This document shows, piece after piece, positions 7,288 through 15,129 of a stretch of 42,637 nt of DNA. The stretch comes from an uncultured Caulobacter sp. (GTDB lineage: Bacteria > Pseudomonadota > Alphaproteobacteria > Caulobacterales > Caulobacteraceae): the NCBI GenBank assembly GCA_913776195.1, contig CAJYMH010000008.1, positions 1 through 42,637 on the forward strand, in the 5' to 3' direction. The notes under the pieces are model-generated. The model did not search any database. It saw only the letters and a program-made list of their open reading frames with translations, and had not been told where the DNA came from. Each line of letters opens with the position of its first letter. Positions within the stretch are counted from its first letter, which is position 1. The translations under genes were made by a program, and so were the position numbers.

Positions 7288-7333
7288 CGGAACGGCCTCG
7301 AATCGAGGCGTTCTGCGGCCAGGCAAAACGCCT
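7288..7333 (+). promoter_or_regulatory. Structured leader of flagellin 3
   Basis: A long hairpin (7288-7315) combines an outer 6-bp stem, one bulged G and an inner perfect GCCTCG/CGAGGC stem with loop AAT. It is followed by AGGCAAAACGCCT (7321-7333), the same A-loop mini-hairpin as in the other two flagellin leaders. The ribosome site GGGAG comes directly afterwards. Confidence 0.5.
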
Positions 7334-7347
7334 ATGGGAGACGGCTC

Positions 7348-8184
7348 ATGACGCTGAGCGTTAACACCAACAAGTCCGCTCTGATCGCCCTTCAGAATCT
7401 GAACAAGACGTCGGACGAGCTCGGTAAGGCCGAGGATCGGATCAGCACCTCGCTGGCTATCTCGGGGGCTAAGGACAACGCCTCGATCTGGTCCATCGCT
7501 CAGGATCAGCGGGCCGACGTAAGTTCTCTGGGCTCTGTCAGGATGAGCCTGAACCGCGCGCAGTCGATCTCTGATGTTGCGATGGCGGCCGGTGAATCCG
7601 TGTCGAACCTGCTCAATCAGATGCGCGAAAAAGTCATCGCCGCGATGGAGACCTCCATCGGCAGCTCTGCTCGCAAGGCCCTGGACGATGACTTTCAGGG
7701 CCTGTTGTCGCAGTTGGGCCAGGTGGTGGCGAACGCCAGCTTCGACGGCAGCAACATCCTCAACGCTTCTCTATCGCAAAGCCTGCGTTTCCTGGCCGAT
7801 GCCGATGCGGTGCTCGCGGTGACCCTGTCCTTGCAGGATCTCACGGTCGGGGGGCCGAATGTGACGGTGCCCGTTGGCTCGAATATCCTGACGCCCGCGG
7901 ATGCAACGGCGGTTCTGGCGCAGTTGGATGTCTCGATCCAATCCACAAATGGCGCGGTCGCCACCGTTGGCTCGCAGGCCAAGCGCATTGAGGCGCACAT
8001 GGTCTTTATCAGCAAGCTCAGCGACACGCTTGAGGCTGGTGTGGGTAACCTCGTCGACGCCGATATGGCCAAGGAGAGCGCCCGGCTTCAGGCCCTGCAG
8101 GTTCAGCAGCAGCTTGGTGTTCAGGCGCTGTCGATCGCGAACGGCGCGCCGCAGGTTATCCTCTCCCTGTTCCAGGGGCAGTAA
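7348..8184 (+). CDS. Flagellin 3, divergent paralogue
   Basis: A 278-residue flagellin with intact end domains ([51 protein letters not shown]) but clearly diverged in the middle (for example LTVGGPNVTVPVGSNILTPA) and lacking the long identical stretches shared by flagellins 1 and 2. A separate place in the filament, as with the minor proximal flagellins of Caulobacter, is plausible but not shown. The ATG at 7348 follows GGGAGACGGCTC. The pseH/flmH gene starts 24 bases after its stop and is probably co-transcribed. Confidence 0.95.
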   Translation: MTLSVNTNKSALIALQNLNKTSDELGKAEDRISTSLAISGAKDNASIWSIAQDQRADVSSLGSVRMSLNRAQSISDVAMAAGESVSNLLNQMREKVIAAMETSIGSSARKALDDDFQGLLSQLGQVVANASFDGSNILNASLSQSLRFLADADAVLAVTLSLQDLTVGGPNVTVPVGSNILTPADATAVLAQLDVSIQSTNGAVATVGSQAKRIEAHMVFISKLSDTLEAGVGNLVDADMAKESARLQALQVQQQLGVQALSIANGAPQVILSLFQGQ

Positions 8185-8208
8185 AGGACCGAGCCCAGGG
8201 GCGTAGTG

Positions 8209-8763
8209 ATGATCAGTCTTCGCGAACTGCAGGACGCGGATGAGCAAGTTCTGTTTGCCTGGCGTCGCGAGCCCGAGGTGGATCGCTGGATGTCGGACGC
8301 CGCCTTTCCGGGCGAAACGGCGCACAGGGCGTGGTTCGACAGCTTGCGCGCCGACCCCGACATGCGTGGCTGGATGATCTTGCAGGGCGAGGCGCCCGCT
8401 GGCCTGCTGACCTTGACCGGGCTTCAAAGCCACCACCGTCGCGCGGCCTGGAACTGGTTCCTGGGCTCGGCGGAGGCGCGTGGGCGCGGCGTCGGCCGGG
8501 CGGCGCAAGTGCTTGGTATCGATAAGGCTTTTGGCGAGCTGGGCCTTGAAAAGGTGTTCGCCGAAGTGATGGCTGACAACGACGCCGCGCTTAAGGCGCA
8601 AACTGCGGTCGGCTTCCTGCGCGAAGGCTATTTGCGCGCACATGTTTTGAAGGATGGGGTGCGTCGCGACGTGGTGCTTCTGGGGTTGCTGGCCGACGAA
8701 TGGAAAGTGACCGGAGGTCGCGTCCGCCAGTCCTTGATCGACGCCCGGATGATCGCCGGTTAA
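8209..8763 (+). CDS. flmH: PseH/FlmH-type GNAT acetyltransferase of pseudaminic acid synthesis
   Basis: A 184-residue GNAT enzyme. The acetyl-CoA loop is EARGRGVGRAAQ (about residues 87-98), and the signature of the PseH family follows: FGELGLEKVFAEVMADNDAA, then VGFLREGYLRAHVLKDG with DVVLLGLL. PseH acetylates the 4-amino group of the UDP-linked altrosamine intermediate on the route to pseudaminic acid, the sugar placed on Caulobacter flagellins. The position directly behind flagellin 3 fits. ATG 8209 is preferred to GTG 8206 because AGGGG lies 7 bases before it. The other pse/flm genes are not in the window. Confidence 0.85.
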   Translation: MISLRELQDADEQVLFAWRREPEVDRWMSDAAFPGETAHRAWFDSLRADPDMRGWMILQGEAPAGLLTLTGLQSHHRRAAWNWFLGSAEARGRGVGRAAQVLGIDKAFGELGLEKVFAEVMADNDAALKAQTAVGFLREGYLRAHVLKDGVRRDVVLLGLLADEWKVTGGRVRQSLIDARMIAG

Positions 8764-8842
8764 GGCCGGGTCTTAACGACTCGAAAGGCGTGAACGGCGA
8801 TAATCTACGCAGGAGCGCCACGCGCGCCGAGGAGCCGTTTGA

Positions 8843-11785
8843 TTGATCACCTTCGATAGCAGCTTATTGCTTGGCTACTATCAGGCCCGCTCCAATGTGG
8901 CGGGAGCGACGGCTGCCGCCTCATCCGCTGGATCGGGCAACTCCCAGCGCGTTGTTGCGCCTTGGGCGTCCTCAAATGAGGATCTCAAGGCTGACGCCTT
9001 GGTGAAGAAGGTGCTTGGCGGGCGTAAGTTCATCGATGAAGGCAGCGCCAATCTGGAATCCGCCGGCGCTGCGGAAGATCATCGCAAACTCTTCGCGCTG
9101 CATCAGGGGCTCGCCGCGCTGTCCGGCCTTACTGCGCGTGCTGGTGAAAAGGGCGTCACCGAAAGCGAAATGACGCGCCTCCAGGCCACCTTCGCCAAGG
9201 GGATGGAAGAGGTCGAGAAGTATACCCAAGGCCTGAACCTGGAAGGGGTTCGCCTCACCACGGGCATGGCGCAATCGACGGTGAAGAGCACCGTTGGCGT
9301 CAAGAAATCGAACTACACTTACGAAACCGGCACGATCTATTCCGGTAAAGCCGGTGAAGAGGTTCCAGCCTTCCAAGGCCCGGCCGCCTTCAAGATAAAG
9401 GTCAAGAAGGTCAACAACAGTTTCGACATCGATATCGATCTTGCCGAGATGGGCTCGTCGCCGCGGACGATGCAGTCCGTGGCCGCCTTCATCAATGGAA
9501 AGCTCAAGGCGGCGGGGCTATGGACGACGTTCGCCGTCAAGCAGACCAAGGGCGCGGAGACCGAGGTCAAGGGCGCCAATGGTGAGGCCATCAAGCTGCC
9601 GGCCAAGGGTGACGACTTCTCCTTTCAGGTGAAGGGCGATATGGCCGAGACTCTGACCTTCTCCGCCGCGACGTCCTCGCCCGCCGTCTATGTGACGGCC
9701 CGATCGGGCGATCCGGATCCGGACAAGGACACCAAGACCGACGACGGCGTGTTCAGAAACACCCTGACCAAGATCAATGGCGCACTAGGGACGGCGGTCG
9801 GCGGCCTGGTCTTTACGGACACGCTTCAGGGCACGATCGACAGTGTCCAGAAGACGGTCACGGGGGCGGACGGCTCCGTCTACATGCTGGCCAACGTCGC
9901 GCACGTCGAGAAAGACTCCCTGGATATCGACAGCCAGGCGATCAAGGGCAAACAAGACGTCGCGCTGCTGAAGTACGATTCCTCCGGCAACCTGATGTTC
10001 GCGCGGTCGCTGGGGGCGGCGGAGACGGCGTCCGGGTTCAATCTCGCAGTTTCGGCGGATGGTAAGGTGGCTGTCGCCGGGGCGGTGACCGGTGAACTGA
10101 CGGGCCTGCCTGACGGTGCGAGCGGGCCGCTCAATTCGGGGGCGTCGAGCAAGAAGTCGGACAGTTTTGTCACTCTGTACGACACCAATGGCGACGAGAC
10201 CTGGACCGTGCGCCGCGGAGCGCTGGAGGATGACTCCGCCACCGCGCTGGCGTTTGGGGGCGATGGCACACTCTATGTGGCGGGCAATACCAGCTCCTCG
10301 ATGGCGGGCCACGACGGCGCCGCGTCACCGACCTTTGCGTCGGGGAAGGGGGGGCAGGACGGTTATCTGACAGCCTTCGCCACCCAGGCCGACGGAAAGC
10401 CGAAATCCCTGTTCACCACCCAGTTCGGCACAGCCGGAAAGGACAGCGTCGCCGGGCTCGTGGTGGATGGCGACAAGGTCTATGTGGCCTCGGTCGAAGG
10501 CGGGCGCGGGGTGGTGCGCAACTTCGACGTGGCGCTGACCAGCACAACGGTGAAGCGCACCAGCTTCCAGAACGGCGGGTATATCGAAGAGACGACGACA
10601 ATGGTCGGCGGCGGCGCGCCCTCCACCATCACGACGTCGGCCGGCGACACCGGGCAGGCGCAGACGGGCGTAACAACCACGACCGCGACGACGGCCGGCA
10701 CGGTCACCAGCGGCCCTGTGCGCGATCTCGGCGGATTGGGCGGAGGAGCGATCGCAGGTCTCGTCCTGGAGGGCGGCAAGCTGTGGATCGCAGGCTCCTC
10801 GGGCAGCGGCGCTCTCACCGTCAGTAACCAAAAGAACGCCGCCCAAGGGCGGATGGACGGCTTCGCCGCCACGCTGTCGACCGACCTTGCCAGCACGACG
10901 GAGGATGCGATCACCTATTATGGCGGAGCCGAAGACGACACGGTGACCGGCATGGCGGTTGCGAACGGCAAGGTCTACCTGACCGGTCTGGCGGGGAAGG
11001 ACCTTGGCGGCACGACAGTGCTTGGCAAGCAGGATGGCTATGTCGCGCAACTCGACATGACCACCGGGCTGGCCGATTGGATGCAGCGCATCAGTGGTAA
11101 GGACGGTATCGCGGCGCCGACCTCGATCGCGGTCGACGCCAGCGGCGCCAGCGTTCTGGACACCTTTGGCCTTCCGCGCGGGCAGATGTTCGCCAAGGCG
11201 TCGGAGCTTATCGTCTCCAGCACCGGCGTACGTGCAGGCGATCAATTTCAGGTCCGCACGCGTCCCGGCGGGCCGCTGACCACCATCACCATCGACGGCA
11301 AGGACACCCTGGACACCTTGGCCGACAAGATCAGGCGCGCCAGCGGCAACCAGGCCAAGGTCGAGTTCGCGACAACCGGCGAACGCCGTCAGCTGCGCAT
11401 TACGGCGGCTTACAACAGCTCGTACGTCGAGATCGTGGCGGGCAAGGGAGACAAGGACGCGCTGGAGGCGCTCGGTCTGTCCGAAGGCCTGATCTACAAG
11501 ACCCGAGAGGACGGCGGCCGCAACGTTCCGGCCGACGGCAAGGGCTCTATCTGGGGGCTGCAGCTTGGCCAGGGCTATGATCTGTCGTCCAAGGCCGACC
11601 TGAAGGCGGCCACAGACGCGCTGACCAAGGCCATGACCACGGTGCAGCGCGCCTATCGCGAACTGCTCAATCCGCCGAGCGCCATCACTGAGACACCGGG
11701 CAAGCAGGGCGGCGCCGTTCCTGCCTATCTGACGAAGCAGATCGCCAGCTACAAGGACGCCTTGGCCAAGCTGACGGGCGGCTAG
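8843..11785 (+). CDS. flaEY: FlaEY-like flagellar protein: beta-propeller repeats plus flagellin hook-like region
   Basis: A 980-residue protein matching in size, place and character the Caulobacter 'regulatory protein FlaEY', described genetically as modulating flagellin and chemotaxis gene expression. Visible parts: an N-terminal helical region (1-150) with flagellin-like spacing but no DNA-binding motif; from about 330 to 760, five SBBP-type propeller repeats (starting near 372, 438, 505, 670 and 730, pattern QDxxLxxYDxxGxxxWxRxxG); a Thr/Ser-rich insert near 590-625; and at 800-880 a flagellin hook-like segment (GDQFQVRTRPGGPLTTITID, then DTLADKIRRASG). It therefore looks like an exported filament- or cell-surface protein, not a transcription factor. 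The start is TTG at 8843 with GGAG eight bases upstream. Confidence 0.8.
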   Translation: MITFDSSLLLGYYQARSNVAGATAAASSAGSGNSQRVVAPWASSNEDLKADALVKKVLGGRKFIDEGSANLESAGAAEDHRKLFALHQGLAALSGLTARAGEKGVTESEMTRLQATFAKGMEEVEKYTQGLNLEGVRLTTGMAQSTVKSTVGVKKSNYTYETGTIYSGKAGEEVPAFQGPAAFKIKVKKVNNSFDIDIDLAEMGSSPRTMQSVAAFINGKLKAAGLWTTFAVKQTKGAETEVKGANGEAIKLPAKGDDFSFQVKGDMAETLTFSAATSSPAVYVTARSGDPDPDKDTKTDDGVFRNTLTKINGALGTAVGGLVFTDTLQGTIDSVQKTVTGADGSVYMLANVAHVEKDSLDIDSQAIKGKQDVALLKYDSSGNLMFARSLGAAETASGFNLAVSADGKVAVAGAVTGELTGLPDGASGPLNSGASSKKSDSFVTLYDTNGDETWTVRRGALEDDSATALAFGGDGTLYVAGNTSSSMAGHDGAASPTFASGKGGQDGYLTAFATQADGKPKSLFTTQFGTAGKDSVAGLVVDGDKVYVASVEGGRGVVRNFDVALTSTTVKRTSFQNGGYIEETTTMVGGGAPSTITTSAGDTGQAQTGVTTTTATTAGTVTSGPVRDLGGLGGGAIAGLVLEGGKLWIAGSSGSGALTVSNQKNAAQGRMDGFAATLSTDLASTTEDAITYYGGAEDDTVTGMAVANGKVYLTGLAGKDLGGTTVLGKQDGYVAQLDMTTGLADWMQRISGKDGIAAPTSIAVDASGASVLDTFGLPRGQMFAKASELIVSSTGVRAGDQFQVRTRPGGPLTTITIDGKDTLDTLADKIRRASGNQAKVEFATTGERRQLRITAAYNSSYVEIVAGKGDKDALEALGLSEGLIYKTREDGGRNVPADGKGSIWGLQLGQGYDLSSKADLKAATDALTKAMTTVQRAYRELLNPPSAITETPGKQGGAVPAYLTKQIASYKDALAKLTGG

Positions 11786-11833
11786 ACACCGCGCCGCCTT
11801 GAATCGGGCGCCGCCGCGTCGTAGGCGTCGTGC

Positions 11834-12487
11834 ATGGCATTTCCCACCGACCGTAAGTTCATCCTCATCGGCGCCGGCGTCGCCGTTGTGGCAGGTGTCG
11901 CTATCGCCGCCGGTCTTTTGGCGCGCGACAGCGGTCCCCGAACCGCCCCGCCGGCCTCCAAGGGCGGGCTGGTGGTCGAGATGGGCACGCAAGAAGAGAG
12001 CAAGCTCGATCCCGCGCGTCCGCTGCGTTGCTTCGTTGGGGGCCAGTTTGTCGGAGAACTGACCCTAGCTGATTGTGCGTCCCGCAACGGCGTGGGCACC
12101 GGCGCGCTGGATGTCGGCGTTGATGAGACCGGCGCCCTGGCGGCAGCCGACGAGGCCGGAATGATGCTGACCCCGTTGCCGCCTCCTCAGGCGACGACCG
12201 CTGCTGCGGCGGAACCTGCGGGTCCTTCGATCGAGGAAGCGGCGTCACCTGTCTCGTCTTGCTGGCGCTACGAGGCCGGCCAGTGGAGCCGTATTCCGGG
12301 CGAGGGGACCATGAACGAGTGCGTCCAGATCCTCTATGCCGGCCGTTGCGACGCCGGCACCGCCTACGGCCGATGGGGGGATCAGACCCTGCGTCTCACC
12401 TCGGGCCGTATCGAGGCCTCGAACGATAACCGTCGCTTCCGCACTATCGCCCCGTCCGTGCCCGGCTGCGCGCCGCCCGCCGGCTGA
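11834..12487 (+). CDS. Single-pass membrane protein of unknown function
   Basis: A 217-residue protein. Residues ~9-28 (ILIGAGVAVVAGVAIAAGLL) form one membrane helix or uncleaved signal anchor. The rest should be periplasmic: an Ala/Pro-rich linker near 105-130 and a C-terminal domain with four cysteines (CWRYEAGQWSRIP, ECVQILYAGRCD, SVPGC) that could form two disulfides. It lies 48 bases after flaEY and 10 before the lipoprotein gene, so the three may be co-transcribed. No family is recognised; a flagellar link is only by position. Confidence 0.75.
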   Translation: MAFPTDRKFILIGAGVAVVAGVAIAAGLLARDSGPRTAPPASKGGLVVEMGTQEESKLDPARPLRCFVGGQFVGELTLADCASRNGVGTGALDVGVDETGALAAADEAGMMLTPLPPPQATTAAAAEPAGPSIEEAASPVSSCWRYEAGQWSRIPGEGTMNECVQILYAGRCDAGTAYGRWGDQTLRLTSGRIEASNDNRRFRTIAPSVPGCAPPAG

Positions 12488-12497
12488 AGGAGACGTC

Positions 12498-12881
12498 ATG
12501 AAGACCAAGCTCGCCCTCATCGCCGTCGCCGGTCTGGCGGCCGTCACCTTGGCAGGCTGTGAGAAGCCGATCGAGGCTCCGTACGATACTGGTGTTTGCT
12601 GGCACGTGGCGCCGCAGAAGGACGGGACGATGAAGTTCAACGTCCTGGCCAAGAACCAGCCGAACGTCGAGAACTGCGCCGCCGCCCTGGAAGGGATGCG
12701 TATCCGCTTCAACCGCATGGGCATGAACCAGCAGCAGCTGATCGGCGCCTACCAGGGCAACTTCCTGTTCGTGCAACGGGAGGGGATCTTCGTCGGCAAG
12801 ACCCTGACGGGCGGGCGCTATCTTGCTCTGGTGCGTACCGGCGATGGCCGTCTGGCCGTGCCGGGGGCAATGCCGCAGTAG
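12498..12881 (+). CDS. Predicted lipoprotein of unknown function
   Basis: A 127-residue protein with a lipoprotein signal peptide: MKTKLALIAVAGLAAVTLAG followed by Cys21, a good LAGC lipobox. The mature part (DTGVCWHVAPQKDGTMKFNV..., ENCAAALEGMRIRFNRMG, FLFVQREGIFVG) has two further cysteines. The ATG at 12498 is chosen for its GAAGGAGA ribosome site; an in-frame extension to 12336 would overlap the upstream gene and hide the signal peptide. The function is unknown; the order after the membrane protein is probably an operon. Confidence 0.8.
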   Translation: MKTKLALIAVAGLAAVTLAGCEKPIEAPYDTGVCWHVAPQKDGTMKFNVLAKNQPNVENCAAALEGMRIRFNRMGMNQQQLIGAYQGNFLFVQREGIFVGKTLTGGRYLALVRTGDGRLAVPGAMPQ

Positions 12882-12899
12882 CGGCGCCAACGCTCCACA

Positions 12900-12914
12900 G
12901 AACTTATCGGGAAC
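12900..12914. promoter_or_regulatory. LexA (SOS) box upstream of ssb
   Basis: GAACTTATCGGGAAC is a perfect GAAC-N7-GAAC, the alphaproteobacterial LexA recognition pattern. It lies 90 bp before the ssb start, inside its likely promoter region, and suggests damage-induced expression of ssb. Confidence 0.7.
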
Positions 12915-13003
12915 ATCTGTTGCGCGGCCGCCGGCCGCGTGATTAGGGTTCCATTAAGATTCTGACGCATCGGGTCGTCAGGCGAGCCTCGGGAGCACGA
13001 GCG

Positions 13004-13510
13004 ATGGCGGGCAGCGTCAACAAGGTCATTCTGGTCGGTAATCTGGGCGCTGATCCGGAAATCCGCAGCCTCGGGTCGGGCGACCGTGTCGCCAACCTGC
13101 GCATCGCCACCTCGGAAAGCTGGCGCGACCGCACCTCGGGCGAGCGTAAGGAAAAGACCGAATGGCACCGGGTCGTGATCTTCAACGACAACCTGGTGAA
13201 GGTCGCCGAGAACTACTTGCGCAAGGGCTCGACGGTTTACATCGAGGGTGCGATCCAGACCCGCAAGTGGACCGACCAGAGCGGCGTCGAGAAGTACTCC
13301 ACGGAAATCGTGCTGCAGAAGTTCCGCGGTGAACTGACCATGCTGGGCGGTCGCGGTGATTCCTCCGGCGCCAGCTCGGGCGGTGGTGATTTCGACGGCG
13401 GCTACAGCGGTGGTGGCGGCGGCGGGTTCAGCGGCGGCGGTCAACGCAACCAGCCCAGCGGCCCGCGCGAGAACTTCTCGGCCGACCTGGACGACGAGAT
13501 TCCGTTCTAG
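13004..13510 (+). CDS. ssb: Single-stranded DNA-binding protein
   Basis: A 168-residue SSB. Residues 1-115 are the OB fold ([59 protein letters not shown]). A Gly/Ser-rich flexible linker follows, then the acidic tip DLDDEIPF, which binds replication and repair partners. It coats single-stranded DNA at replication forks and repair sites. The start is ATG 13004. The LexA box upstream indicates SOS control, and a clean terminator follows 25 bases after the stop. Confidence 0.97.
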   Translation: MAGSVNKVILVGNLGADPEIRSLGSGDRVANLRIATSESWRDRTSGERKEKTEWHRVVIFNDNLVKVAENYLRKGSTVYIEGAIQTRKWTDQSGVEKYSTEIVLQKFRGELTMLGGRGDSSGASSGGGDFDGGYSGGGGGGFSGGGQRNQPSGPRENFSADLDDEIPF

Positions 13511-13534
13511 GCGACGGAGTTCAGAGTGTTTTCG

Positions 13535-13562
13535 AATGGCCGGGCTCCCCCCGGCCATTTTT
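13535..13562 (+). terminator. Rho-independent terminator of ssb
   Basis: A perfect 10-bp stem (13535-13544 with 13549-13558), a 4-base loop and TTTTT after the stem. The next gene starts only 17 bases later, so its promoter must overlap this terminator or the ssb end. Confidence 0.9.
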
Positions 13563-13578
13563 GCATTAGGCCAGACTC

Positions 13579-14499
13579 ATGAGCCGCCCCTCGACATCCT
13601 TCACCCCTGCTGAAATCGCCGCGATCGCGACGATCATCATCGTCTGGGGTCTGAACAATGCGGCGGCCAAGGTGGCGACGGCGGAACTGCCGCCGCTGTT
13701 CGTGGGGGGCGTCCGGTTCCTGGTCTCGCTGGCGGTGCTGTTTCCGCTGCTGGCGAGGCCGCCGTTCCCGGACCTGAAGAAGCTGGGGCCAATAATCGTG
13801 CTGTCGGGCCCGCTGCACTTTGGTCTCGTCTATATCGGTTTCGCCATGGCCGAGCAGTTGAGCCCCCTGGTGGTGGCCAGCCAGCTATGGATTCCTTTCA
13901 CCGCCCTGTTCGCCTGGCGGATACTGGGCGAGCGGATGACCCGGGCGGCCGTGGTGGGCCTGGCGGTGGCCTTCGTCGGCGTGACCTGGATGACGCTGGA
14001 TCCGCATACGGCCGGAGACCTGTGGCCCATCGTGCTGATTGTCGCGGCGGCCGGGTTGTGGGCCCTGGCGACGATCCTTGTCCGGCGTCTGCCCGGCGTG
14101 CGGCCGTTGAAGATGCAGGCCTTCACCTCCCTGATCGCGGCGCCGGTGCTGCTGGGCGCGGCGTTCGGGTTTGAGCCGCAGCTTGTCGCCCAGGTGAAGT
14201 CGGCGTCTCCGCTCGCCTGGGCCTGTGTCGCCTTCGCCGGCCTGGCCTCGTCCATCGGAGCTTCGAGTCTGCTGTTCTGGCTGGTCCAGCGGCGGGAGCC
14301 GTCGCGGGTGACGCCCTTCTTCCTGCTGACGCCATTGGTGTCCTGCGGCATCGGCATCCTGTTGCTGGGCGACAAGGTGACGGTGCAACTGATCGGCGGC
14401 GGCGCGGCGACCCTGGCCGGCGTCGCCATCGTCACCTTCGATGAGCGCCGACGCGCCCGCCAGGCGGCGCTAGAGGTTCAAGCAGCGAGCCAGGCCTGA
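13579..14499 (+). CDS. DMT-superfamily (EamA) transporter
   Basis: A 306-residue inner-membrane protein with about ten hydrophobic helices in two EamA halves (IAAIATIIIVWGLNNAAAKV; ...; LWPIVLIVAAAGLWALATIL and later TPLVSCGIGILLLGDKV). The family exports or exchanges amino acids and other metabolites; the substrate cannot be read from sequence. The ATG start at 13579 has no strong ribosome site. Its last 30 bases overlap the 3' end of bioD on the other strand. Adjacency to bio genes is not evidence of biotin transport. Confidence 0.85.
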   Translation: MSRPSTSFTPAEIAAIATIIIVWGLNNAAAKVATAELPPLFVGGVRFLVSLAVLFPLLARPPFPDLKKLGPIIVLSGPLHFGLVYIGFAMAEQLSPLVVASQLWIPFTALFAWRILGERMTRAAVVGLAVAFVGVTWMTLDPHTAGDLWPIVLIVAAAGLWALATILVRRLPGVRPLKMQAFTSLIAAPVLLGAAFGFEPQLVAQVKSASPLAWACVAFAGLASSIGASSLLFWLVQRREPSRVTPFFLLTPLVSCGIGILLLGDKVTVQLIGGGAATLAGVAIVTFDERRRARQAALEVQAASQA

Positions 14500-15129
14500 G
14501 GCGTCCCAGCCATCCGCGTTCCTCGGCGCGGTGAGCAGCGGAATTCCCGGCAGGAAGCTCGACAGGCCAGCGGCGGTCTCGGCGAGATCCGGGGCGTCTT
14601 CGCTTTCGCTCATCACCAAGGCGGCGATCGGTATGCTGCGCGCCTTCAAAACCTCCATGGCGGTCAGGGTGTGACTGATCGTGCCCAGATAGCTGCCCAA
14701 GACGAGAATGACCGAAACCGCCAAGCGCTCGATCAGATCGAGATTTGTCTCGGTGTCGGTTAGCGGCGACATCACGCCGCCCGCGCCCTCGATCAGCAGC
14801 AGACCGTCGTCGCCCATCTGGTCTCGGCACAAGGCCTCAAGTTGATTGAGCGAGAGATAGGCTCCTTCCATCCGCGCGGCCAAGGGCGGGGATAGGGGGG
14901 CGGCGAAGCGAAGGGGCGCGATTTGCTCCAGCGGCGGAGCGTCGGCTCCAAGCGCGGCGCGCAGACGGCCGGGATCGCTGGCCTCCGCCTCAGCGGGATC
15001 AAAGCCGCTGACCACGGGCTTGAAGGCGCGAACCTGGCGGTCGGCGGCGCGCAGGGCGCGGATCAGGGCGCAGGTGACGTAGGTCTTGCCCACGTCGGTC
15101 CCCGTGGCGGTGACGAACAGGGTGCTCAT
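14470..15129 (-). CDS. bioD: Dethiobiotin synthetase
   Basis: A 219-residue ATP-dependent carboxylase that closes the ureido ring of dethiobiotin. The N-terminal P-loop is FVTATGTDVGKTYVTCAL (residues 5-22); the LIEGAGGVMSPL segment is the second conserved site. The length is close to that of other BioD proteins (~220). The ATG at 15129 overlaps the bioF stop by four bases (ATGA), so bioF-bioD are translationally coupled. Its 3' end overlaps the DMT gene tail by 30 bases. Confidence 0.95.
   Translation of the reverse strand: MSTLFVTATGTDVGKTYVTCALIRALRAADRQVRAFKPVVSGFDPAEAEASDPGRLRAALGADAPPLEQIAPLRFAAPLSPPLAARMEGAYLSLNQLEALCRDQMGDDGLLLIEGAGGVMSPLTDTETNLDLIERLAVSVILVLGSYLGTISHTLTAMEVLKARSIPIAALVMSESEDAPDLAETAAGLSSFLPGIPLLTAPRNADGWDASGLARCLNL

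Noticed and set aside
7270..7310. Sigma-54 promoter for flagellin 3 (TGGCGG near 7285)
   Set aside because: No GC element at the -12 distance; the bases are better explained as part of the leader hairpin.
10325..11992. A 555-codon frame antisense to flaEY and other long antisense frames over flagellins, bioF and tgt
   Set aside because: Composition is typical of high-GC shadow frames; no ribosome sites or domains; the sense genes are well supported.
12336..12497. Longer start of the lipoprotein gene
   Set aside because: It overlaps the upstream gene, lacks a ribosome site and buries a clear lipoprotein signal peptide that follows a good site at 12498.
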